Positions 10,051-22,000 of a stretch of DNA of 64,000 bases are shown in pieces; the first letter of the stretch is position 1, and every line of letters starts with the position of its first letter. The notes beneath the pieces are model-generated. The model worked only from the letters and a program-made list of their open reading frames with translations. It was not told the DNA's origin and searched no databases. The DNA is from Bostrychus sinensis. Its lineage: Eukaryota; Chordata; Actinopteri; Gobiiformes; Eleotridae. The stretch is taken from contig CM036247.1 in assembly GCA_020698575.1 (NCBI GenBank), positions 4,179,239 through 4,243,238 of the forward strand, given 5' to 3'. Position numbers and translations under genes: made by a program.

Positions 10051-13000
10051 TCACTTGTCCTTTTCTCTCTCTTCTCTCTTTCGCTTCTTTTTCTTCTTTT
10101 TTCGTTCGTGGTGGTCGTCTGGAGAACGGGAGTCTCTGTGGGAATTAAACACAAATAAAAACAAATGTTCAACTATAACCTTACAGTATTTATATAAAAA
10201 TCCAGAGACCTATTCATTCATTCCCTTACTTACTTGGCTAAATCAATCTGGATTCCTTTTACTTCCCTCCAGCTAACGTCCTTGCTCCCTACATTCCTCT
10301 TAGCATTGTCTTGCATTTTTTAAGCTTCCTCCTTCCTTCCATCTTTTGTCCTTTCAGTAAAATTTAAGACCTTTTTCAGACTTTTTTACTTCACTTTAAA
10401 GGAAATTTAAAACCAGGATTGCTGGCATAAGAACAACACTTTGTATGAATTTTACATTAAGTCATTTTGTGCACGACTCTGAAAGGATTTTGTTTTAAAA
10501 GCATAATACAGAATACTCTTTGGCTTTCTCAAATCTGAAATTGTACTTTTAAGGGAGCTGGGTTATATGCTCCTGACCTGATGAAATACAGAAACTCCAC
10601 AGCTGCATTTAAAATTACTTAAAATAAAACTGAATCATAAATTTCAATAATCATATTTTAGATATCGTTATTGTGGTGACAGTACTTTCTGGTAATATTA
10701 ACATAAATATTTGACAAATTTAATACCAGAAAGAACAAAATTTAATACCTACCAATTAGATTTAATTCTTCTAAGGTCTTGATTTTAATCAAATTGAATA
10801 CCTTTTTAATAGATGTGTAACGATAATGTAACTATATTGATATATCTTTTTTTCCCCCCTAAGATTCAACTAAATCAATACACATCACCTTGTATCAAAT
10901 CATATCGTTTTCTAGGAAGTGTATATCAGTTTACATGGAATATCAATTGATAATGTCGGAAATATCAATATTAGAATGTGTGTGTGTACCGTATTTTCCG
11001 CGCTATAGGGCGCTCCGGATTATAAGGCGCACTGTCATTGAATGGTCTATTTTCGAACTTTTTTCACATATAAAGCGCTCCAGACTAAAAGGCGAAACAA
11101 AACAGTCAGATAAGTCAGTCAAACTTTATTCAACGCGTTCACCATAACTCCCAAACTTGTTCAGTTGTAACGCGTGAAAAAAAAAAACACAATCTGAGGC
11201 CGCTAAATCAAACGATAGCATATTCACAATAACTCATAACTGTTCAGTTAATGTTATAACAAAATACAACACAATACGCTCACTTTTTCAGTTCATTCCT
11301 CGTCCACAAATCCCTCAAATTCTTCATCTTCAGTGTCTGAGTTAAACAGTTGGGCGATTACAGCATCCAGCCCGGATCACTCGCACGTCGTTTTTTGAGA
11401 AGATTGAAGGCTTTTAAGTGCACCCTATAACGCGGAAAATACGGTAAAATAAAACCAGATACGGCTTTTTGAATGTAATTTGTGTTTTTAATGAAATAAA
11501 ATGATATATTCAACTTTTCTTTGCTCTCTGTCTGCTGGACATAATCAACCCTGGCCACAAGGGTACATCTGAACGTAAACTTTTATGATTTTTGGCAAAA
11601 AGCTGCTGTATTGATTGATATGAAGGTGCTGAATTGTATCAAATCATTCCAAATTAGCCAATATCGTTCTTAAATCGTATCGAAACAATTCTAATCGATA
11701 TGTATTGTATCGTTGCAAAATCGTTACACCTCTACTTTTTAATAATTTGAAGACCTTGAGGCTACTTTGTCCTTTCCATACCTTATTATTGTTTTGTCCC
11801 CTTTTTTATGATTATTTTCAGACAAAGAAAAACATAAAAGGTCTCCAGATTTCATTAAATTCCTCTGTTTTATCTTTTACTATAAAAGGTAATTTTTTCT
11901 AGTGCCAATGTCACAGAAAGCTCCTTCAGCCAGAGTTTGCTCTGAGGTCTGTCATTGTCCTCCCACTTCATGGCTACTACACGTTTAGCTTTAATAAAGC
12001 ACACATTTAGTAAATGTGATATTGAATTTAACAAAAGCATTCAAATTAGCATTTCATCAAAGTGCAAATGCAAAGTGAATTATTTCACCAGTGACAAACA
12101 GAACTGCAGGCTGCCCGTCATTTTAAATAGTTTTAAACTGTTTTTAGCCTCTGTTCTACCTTATTTTTGTGGCTCAAATGAATGCACTGTTAACTCCTCA
12201 CCGTTCGCGTTTCTTTTTCTTCTTCTTTGGTTCTCTGTCGTGGCTTCGTTCTCGGCTGCGGTGGCGTCTGCTGTGAGACTCTGGCGACGGCGAGCGACTC
12301 TCGTCCAAATGACGCCTAAAACACAAAAAGACACCGACTCAATAAACCGTATTTTATTTTGATTTCAAAGCAATACCAACACAGAACTGCTTCAGGACCA
12401 ACCACACATTATTATTATAATTATTATAATAATTATTATTACTAAATGCCCCATGAAGTCTATAAAATGCTACATAAATGTTTTCATCCTAGCAATTTTT
12501 CATAACTTAATCAAAATGTTTGACAAAATTTCCAGGAGCTGAATAACTCTATAAACAATATTCAAAATGTCCAGTGTGGTGCATTAGAAACTTCTGCTGC
12601 AATTTCATTTGTTAAAACTGAAAATTACTGAGTTGGTAAAACAAACATTTGAGGCTCTTTCCCCAGAAATATATAATTTTACACTAATTTTACTTATAGC
12701 CTACACACCAATAATTAAAAGATAATTATGCTTGATAAGCAGGTTCAGAATGCATTTTTAAAAAGTAAATTATATCTTAAAGTAATCATCTATCCAGGCT
12801 GGCACAGGTTTAACTCGTACTGGTCGAATGTTACTCAGAATGTTCACATTTCCAAAACTTTACATCAACATATAAATGATTTATAAGGCTCTTCATGGCT
12901 TTACCCTGTCTTATTTAAGCTCTCTGCTCACAGTCATGTGCTCTTCGTCCATGTGACATTTATCATTTATTTGTTTCCTGAGTTTGGACAGATTTGGGGA

Positions 13001-16000
13001 AAAGAGCTTTTAGTTACGCTGCCTCCTCCGCCTGGAACATGCTACAAACTGAGTGGAAACTGTCACATCTGATTCCCTTTAGTGCTTTTTGTTCCGTCTT
13101 AAAAAAACAAACAAGAGTCCTATGAACAGTGCTGTGTTTCTAAATTGTTACTCTGTTCTTATCTATTGCACTTTTAAATCCCAGTCTGCCTGTAATATGT
13201 AACCTTTTCTTATACTTTTATTGTTATTGACTTTTGTAGCTGTGTATTTGTTGTTGTTAAACTTGTTATAATTTATAATGACGTGCACTGCTGAGCTCTG
13301 AGCCAATTCCCATCCCCATTTTTCCAAATTCCATGACTTCTCCAGGTTTTCCATGACTGTACAAAACCTGAAGTAGGGACAAAATGGATCTGGACACGCC
13401 CATAGCTCCAGTTGTGTCATGTGACATTTAAGACATTTTTAAGACTTTTCAATGCCACTTGGAATGAAATTTAATACCAGGATCGCCAGCAAAAGAACAA
13501 TAATGTGTATGGCTTTTACACAAATTAAATAGCCGCACTACTCTGACAATGAATGAATGAATTATTTATTTTATTATTGTGTCTTGCATTCAAACATGCC
13601 CAGCCTTTACTTGGGCTTATAAGACACCATCAACTAAACAAAAGACAGTAGGCACAATATATATATACAAAAATATACGATCAAACAATTTCATCTAAAT
13701 AAACACGACTGCCTTTTTCTCCAGGCTTTACAAACAAATGTACCCAATTTATACAAATTTAAATTAAACAACCATTTCATCTTCTCATCATAAGAGCTCC
13801 AGAACATCTCAGGTTTACATTTAATGTTTTTTATTTAAAAGCCTAACAGAGGAAATTACACTTCTGCATTTAAAAGTCTTAAAACTGAATCGTACATTTC
13901 ACTGATAAAGGTTCTTTAATAAGTGTTTTGTGATGATGTTTTTGCAACATTATGGAGCTCATACTTTAAACCTGCAACAGAAGCTTTAGGAAACTAAAGG
14001 TACATTTGAGGGGGCAACTTAAAACACCTTTAAACCATTTATAAAAGAATTTAATAGTTACATGTCATGTTTTTGTGATTATTCTCTGTTTATATTGAAA
14101 TTATTAACTTTTCTTATTTGTGGTTTCTACAATAATGTGGTGTGATTATCTCGTTATGGATTTACTTTGGATTGGTCATGTGAACAGGTCACATGATCTC
14201 TAAGTATAAAAAAGTTCTGGCAGCCATTTTGTTTCTTTTAATGATGCACATGCCCTGATGAAGGCCCTGAGAGGCTGAAACACGTTTTTAAACTAAATAC
14301 CGCCCATGAAATAAAGGCTTTTTAAATATTTTTGAAATCCCATTGAGTGCCTCAGTCTCTGTTTGTATCCTATGTGATCCCCAACCTGAAGAGCACCTGG
14401 GTAAAACTTTTGTAAACTTTAGACTCATGCAGCTTTCCAGTAGCCAAGTAATTTTAAAAAAAATTAATGCCTGAGTCCAAGTCACAAATAAGACATACTG
14501 TACTTCTTTATTAGTTATGAAGTATTAATTCAAAATATGCTTATTCAATATTATTGACAAGAATAAACATCTAGTTTGGACTGCACATGAATGTGACTTC
14601 TTACTGCACAATGATTTGTGTGATTAATCTGGTAAATGTAAGTTTGCAAGCATATATTCACTGATCTATATAATACCAACAACACTGAAAATCCATCCAT
14701 CCATCCATTTTCTACCGCTTATTCCCGTTAGGGGTCGCGGGTGACTGGAGCCTATCCCAGTAACTTTGGGCCGAAGGCGGGGTACACCCTGGACAGGGGC
14801 CAGCTTGTCCCAGGGCTGACACAGAGACGAACACAGACAGACAACCATTCACTCTCACATTCATTCACTAGGGGCAATTTAGAGTCACCAATTCACCAAA
14901 CACATGCATGTCTTTGGACGGTGGGAGGATTGCCGGAGAACCCACGGTAACACGGAGAGGACATGCAGACTCCACCCAGAGAGTTCGTGTGATGGTGTGT
15001 ATTGGTCCGCCCGGGGCTCGAACCCACGACCTCCTTGCTGGGAGGCGAGAACGCTAACCGCTCTGCCACCGTGCACCCTAACACTGAAAATACTTTTTTA
15101 AATTTTATTTAAGGCCAAGATGAATAGAATTGAATACATGCCGATAAGATTTAATACTTTTAAGGCCCTGATTTTGACCACATGAGATTTAACACCTTTT
15201 TAATAGTTTCAAGACTTTGGGGCTGTCCTGAAATAAAAAGCAGAAACAGAAACAGCTGTAGTGTAGCCAGTGGTAGAGGGAAGACTTTCTCTGTATTATC
15301 AGCTGCTGTGGATAAGTGCTGAGGTTAAACACTGTACCTGTGTGAGGAAGGCTCAGAGGTCGTGTCCTGCTCTTCCTCTTCTTTCCACTGCTTGGACAGT
15401 TCATCTGAGTGGACCTTTATGACTTCTCGAATCACCTGCAAGAACAACACAGGCTTTTATCACTGAGTCCTCTTAAGCCTGGAACAAAGCAGTGCAGGTG
15501 GTCATAATGTTCTGCCTGATCATTGTGTTTGTAGTGACGAGTGTTGGTTGAAACTGTCGTCTGTCGTACCTCGGTGTAGGATTTCTTGGTGATGTGGACG
15601 TTTTTGGCTCTGTAAGACTGTCTCCGTCTCTTGTAGTCTCTCATCTCAGCCATCAGCTCCAGGTGAGTTTTAGGCTCGTTCTGTTGCTCGTCTACAACAA
15701 ACACACTTGGTTTTTACTCATGGAAACAACAGGATAAATCACCTTGTTTCGTCGTGGAATTTCTTTAGTAATAGCTGGATGACTTCAGCAGATGTGGCCA
15801 AATTTGTAGCTTATACAGTATTTACTATTAGTCCAATGTGAAGCATCTCAAACTCAGAGAACCTCAGGGACTTCTGCTCGTCCCAGAGTCAGGACTACTG
15901 AATTTTCTGGATTATAAGCCGCACTTTGTTTCCATAGTCTGGCTAGAGGTGCGACGTATACTCAGGTGCGACTTATATATTAAAATATTTCAGGTGTTGG

Positions 16001-19000
16001 TTAGAGGGCGCTCTAGGCTTGTGTACCAGCATCTGCTGCACCTGTACCACTGACAATTTAAAATGTAAACATTACCACTAACAACTTAGGCTATAAAGAC
16101 AACTGAGAAAGAGCGGAATAATTGGAAATGGAACTGATGCTGAGTCTGACGACAGCCACGCAGAGGAGGAAGCGGCGCTTCGTCTACCTCCGGAGTTGGC
16201 GGAGTTGTTCAGAAGCGACACCGAGGATGAAGAATTTAAAGGATTTAGTGATTAGGAGTGAGATGGTGAGTTTGGTGAACTTGTTATATTATGTTCTTTA
16301 TGCTATAGTTATGTGAATAACTGTTAATATATTACGGGTTAGGGTTAGGGTGACCCATCAAAACAATAATCAACAGGTTCATTTATTATCAAAATAATCG
16401 TTAGTTGCAGCTCTAATTCACCAACAAAACTGGAAAGGCTAACGTAAGATTATGTTGCAATTTGAGTTATAATCCAGATTAAACAAACTGAATACTCATA
16501 AAATAAATTACTTTTAAGGGATTGATTTTGACACCATCAACTTTAATAGATTTTAAATTTTAACTAAAAAACTAAAAACAAAAATAAATTTGTCATACGA
16601 TCCTTTTTCCTTTAAGTTTTCCTTTTTGCCTTTTCTTTGTTCTGGTGACTTAAATATACGATGAGCAGTATATATTTTTTATATTTCATATAAATGTGTG
16701 CCCAGATATGAGGTAAACATTAAATCAGATATTAGTTTTACTGAAAACAATGGTACAGCTGAGTTATTAACAATGAAAAATATATTTTACATATTGCCCA
16801 AGTTGTTTTTGTTTACATTTTTTGGGGGGTTCTTAAACTGCATCACCAATCGTCCAATCAGAAAAGAGACCACTGTTTAAATTTAGATTGCAGTACTGTT
16901 TTCAAACCAGTAGGAGCGCTGCTGCTTTAAGTGTCCAAGGTATTTTTGTCTTTATTTGACAAATAAGAAAGTGGCTAGAAAGAAAGTACGACATAAAAAG
17001 TAAAGAGAGTCTTAAGGATCTATATTTTACGGTGAAACAAATTCGCTTTTGTACAATGAGCCACAGATTTGACATTTGTATTTGTCCTGTACTTAAGCAC
17101 TGGTGCCACAAAACTGTGTTGTTTTAAACTGAGAAACACTAAATTGTTTATACTCATGAGCAAAAGCAAATGGGAAAAACTAAGGGGAAACCAATTGTGT
17201 AGATCGTCAGGTTGGGTCAGTGTTTGATGTGAGATTTATTTTTATTGAGCTGTTTTACCTTTCTGCAGTTTCTTCACCAGGTCCACGTACAGGTCGTCGT
17301 TGCTGGAGGCAGGAGCTTGGTCTTTCTGATCGGAAAATACGCCGGTCACGTGATCGTACAGAGCCAATCGGTCGGCGGCGGTGAGGTCACACAGCGCCCT
17401 CTTGTGGCTCTGGGGCACGTCCACAGGCTCGCCGCTGTACTGACCTGAGAGAGGAGAGACAGGAATCAAAACTTTACAGCTCCTCCCTGGATCAAGAGAG
17501 GTCCAGATGCACAACCAAAACTCATCTTATGTTCTGGTGTAACAGTTCCTGAAAACCTGAAAGTCTTGCAAATGTAAAAATAAAAAAATATAACAATACA
17601 AATCCTGAATACAGACAGTGGAACAGATCCAAACCATAAACAATTTCTTCTAAAAGCAATCTTTGTCAAAAACAATAAACCTTCTCTAAACTGAAATGGT
17701 GATCTCAGATACAACCTTCCTTCTGTTTACAACAGTCTCCTGAAACACAAACAAAACAAACCAGTTTCACTCAGGTCATTAACATCTGAAGGAGCTGACC
17801 AGGCCCAGGAGGGTTAACCACTCTGCCACTCTCTGCAATCAATAGAATTTAGTTTCAGGTCTAAAACTCCTCCTTCCTAAAAGCATAAACAAGCTCTCGC
17901 CTGTTTCATTTCAGAATTGAGAAAGGTTTTTGGATAAGACGTCTTCAACTTTAAAAAACAAGTCCAGATGTCTGCTTTTTAAAACTTTTGCTGCGATGCA
18001 GTTACCCAGGATGAGTGAGAGTCTGCACACACACATTTAGAGCAGTGATTCTTCTCAAACAAGTATCAGTCAAAATGATCTAAATCTGGACTAACTTAGG
18101 TCTAAGCCAAGGGAATACATTACAAAATAAAAACATAACAGGGATGAAACCAGGACTAGGCCAGGTTTAAGCTAGGTCTACCCCAGGACTAAACCAGGTC
18201 TATACCAAGTCTAAGTCAGGGTTAAACTGCACCTAAACCAGGTCTGAACCAGGTCTGAACCAGGTCTGAACCAGGTCTGAACCAGGACTGAACCAGGTCT
18301 GAACCAGGACTGAACCAGGTCTGAATCAGGTCTGAACCAGGTCTGAACCAGGACTGAACCAGGACTGAACCAGGACTGAACCAGGTCTGAACCAGGTCTG
18401 AACCAGGACTGAACCAGGACTGAACCAGGACTGAACCAGGACTGAACCAGGACTGAACCAGGACTGAACCAGCTCTGAACCAGGACTGAACCAGGTCTGA
18501 ACCAGGACTGAACCAGGACTGAACCAGGACTGAACCAGGACTGAACCAGGACTGAACCAGCTCTGAACCAGCTCTGAACCAGCTCTGAACCAGGACTGAA
18601 CCAGGACTGAACCAGGACTGAACCAGGACTGAACCAGCTCTGAACCAGGACTGAACCAGGACTGGACCAGGACTGAACCAGGTCTGAACCAGGACTGAAC
18701 CAGGACTGAACCAGGACTGGACCAGGACTGAACCAGGACTGAACCAGGACTGAACCAGGTCTGAACCAGGTCTGAACCAGGACTGAACCAGGACTGAACC
18801 AGGTCTGAACCAGGTCTGAACCAGGTCTGAACCAGGACTGAACCAGGTCTGAACCAGGACTGAACCAGCTCTGAACCAGGACTGAACCAGGACTGAACCA
18901 GGACTGAACCAGGACTGAACCAGCTCTGAACCAGGACTGAACCAGGTCTGAACCAGGACTGAACCAGGACTGAACCAGGACTGAACCAGGTCTGAACCAG

Positions 19001-22000
19001 GTCTGAACCAGGTCTGAACCAGGACTGAACCAGGTCTGAACCAGGACTGAACCAGGTCTGAACCAGGACTGAACCAGGACTGAACCAGGACTGAACCAGG
19101 TCTGAACCAGGACTGAACCAGGTCTGAACCAGGACTGAACCAGGTCTGAACCAGGACTGAACCAGGACTGAACCAGGACTGAACCAGGACTGAACCAGGA
19201 CTGAACCAGGTCTGAACCAGGACTGAACCAGGACTGAACCAGGACTGAACCAGGTCTGAACCAGGTCTGAACCAGGACTGAACCAGGACTGAACCAGGTC
19301 TGAACCAGGTCTGAACCAGGACTGAACCAGGACTGAACCAGGACTGACTAAGCACTAAACCAGGGCTAAACTAAGTCTGGTAAATTAAACTAAATAAGGA
19401 CCTGAACTGTTCTTTTGTGAACATTTCATCAAAAAATGACAGTGGCTTTTTGAGTTATCTTACACACTAACAAACTAATACCAGTAAATCTTGTAAAAAT
19501 TTTTAAAAAAAGGTATATTTTTGCCAGATATCATCATAGAAAATTGTAATATCAATTAATTATACAATGAGGCTTATATGGTCTAAATATCTTACTAATA
19601 CAAGATAAAAGGAAGTTTCTTTATAGGTAATTAATTGGGCATAAGCTTTATGTGGGATGCCCTTCCTCCTGACACATACCTCTGTGTTTATTCTGGGCAG
19701 CTTTTGTTTTGTAAAATGTAAGACCTTATAAAGACTTTTTAACTTAGACCTTTAGAGTGAAATTTAATGCCAGCCTCGTCAACAACAGAACAATAATCTG
19801 AAAGAATTTTACACAAAGGAATTATCTGTACTACTCTCTGAAACGCACGGTTTTATTTTAAAAGTAAAACACAGATGAAAGAACTCTAGAGCTGCATTAA
19901 AAAAACATGAATGAATCATGCATTTCAATGAAAACTATTCTTTATTAAACATATTTTGTTTTACTTTTTTGTAATGGTAACATGTTTTGACAGATTTTAA
20001 GACCCTCATGAGCAAAATTTAATACCCTCTCATAATATTTAATACTTTTAAGGCCTTTATTTTGACAAGATCAAATTTAATACCTATTTAATGCTTTTAA
20101 AACCTTGTTATTGGGGCTTGGGACCAGCACAATGGCCTCTTGCGGCTATAGTTTATGGTTCCAAATAACAGAGATCCAAATAATGAATGCAGGATACAAA
20201 CGCATACATTTCTAAAGCACAACTTAGACATAACATAAACATTTTTGTTAACTCTCTTCCCATGACAAACAGAGAAGAGTGTGAGGTTTGAAAGGATATT
20301 AGCTCAAGGATACAGGGCAGAACAGTGCAGTGAATACTCACCACAGACTCTGCAAATGAACACAAAACAAGTTAAACTTTCAACGCAGCCCTGTAGTGAC
20401 ATCTAGAGGTTAATTTAAGAAGAAATAATGCTGTTTGAAAATAAATCACTAATGGGCTGTGGTACCTTGCCAGAAGACTCCCTCCATCTTCATGAGAGGA
20501 GCAGCGGATCGGGCTCGAAGGATCACCTGGTGCTGAGTGGATTTGTCTGCAAAAAGGGAAAATAAACTCAACAACTAACAAAGGCATAGAGCAAAACTCT
20601 GCTTCACTCTGTTGGAAAAAAACACTCCCATTTAAGCCAGTTTCTGTCTTCTATCTTCTTAGTTCAAGCTTTCCTGGCTCATAAGTGTGTATCTAAAATG
20701 GGATTGGGTTTATGTTCTGCTGCGTCTCTGATTGGTCGTATGTTTTACAAATGTGGTCGATCCTGAAGCAGTTCTGTGTGTGTCAGTGCTTCCCCGGATT
20801 CTGATGACACAGCTCATTCTTTTTATAAAATAGAACAGGAATTATAATCAGGGTTTCTGCAGGGCTCAACAAGATAAGTTTAAGACTTTTTTAAGACCAT
20901 TGTTTCAGAAAAATAAGACCTGTTTCATAAGCCCGCAGTGCACAAAAAGCTGATTAATTGTGAAGAATGACGACAGCGAGTGCCACAAAGCATTTTGTTC
21001 TTGGTTTAAGTGGGCATTTTAGAATAGGCTGTGAATGCAGGCAGTTACATTAAATGTACATGACATATTAATCATATTTAAGACCTAGAACTCCTCATCT
21101 ATGCAAATGTAAGACTTTTTAAGGCCTTAAATTCATATTTTTAAATTTAAGACTTTTTTTTACTTTTTAAGATCCAGCAGAAACCCTGGATGATGGATGT
21201 TCAGGCTAGTTTTGACATTTTCTTGAGCTGTAATTGGCTGAGAAATATTCATGTTCGCAAAGTACACAGTTGTGGGGCTGGAACATGACAGTTTTCCATT
21301 TTATTGTGTTCGTGTTCATGATACATCGGGATCTCTGAAGTTCCGACTAAAAAAAGCCAACTTGTGGAGATCAGCTCGGAAAACACACGTGGATCACCAC
21401 AACAACAACAAAACCATAGCTGCATTTCCTTTTTGTTTTATGGTAAACAAATAAATACATCATTAGAGCTGCTGCTGTGGTACAGAGTTATAACCGGGGA
21501 TGTTTCTATTTATAGATCAGTGATAAATGAACAGTCAAAGATGTTTTTGCAGAGCTTTAGCAATGACATTCATTATATAAAGATTAGTACATTTTTTAAG
21601 TACAAGTGTGAGATCTTGTGTTTAAAAATAATTTCCTCACTAGTTATGAGGCTTTCAAGTTGTGTCGGGTTTATGGTATATACAAGTTTCCGAAATGAAA
21701 GAGCATAAACACCCCACAAAGTCATTTACTCAAGTCGGGTAAATCAGAATTATAGAAGGAACATGAACTAGTGACTTGTCTTTGGGGAATGGGAAAATGT
21801 TTAAGATTATTTTTGGGAGACTTTCACAAACTAAAGTAAAACACTGAATTATACTTTTTAAAGTTTGACAATGTTATTGAAATTTCTGTTTTGTGCTTCG
21901 CCAAACTTCATATTTAGCTGACTAAAAGCTTCAACATTATCTTTACAGGACTGGTAACAACCTCTCATGTATTTGTGGTACATAAGCAGAAGTCACAAAC

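Noticed and set aside
12198..12362. Plus-strand 135-codon ORF covering 11955-12362
   Set aside because: Shadow of the SNRNP48 exon on the minus strand; the minus strand has conserved splice borders and the Arg/Ser-Lys tail.
14666..15101. Several overlapping 60-70 codon ORFs on both strands
   Set aside because: All lie in one common dispersed fish repeat (LINE 3' type); no protein family match.
18222..19355. 377-codon minus-strand ORF with WFSPGSVLVQ repeats
   Set aside because: It is the translation of an 11-bp tandem repeat in an intron, with no start context, splice signal or domain. The length follows from the G-variant removing TAG codons.
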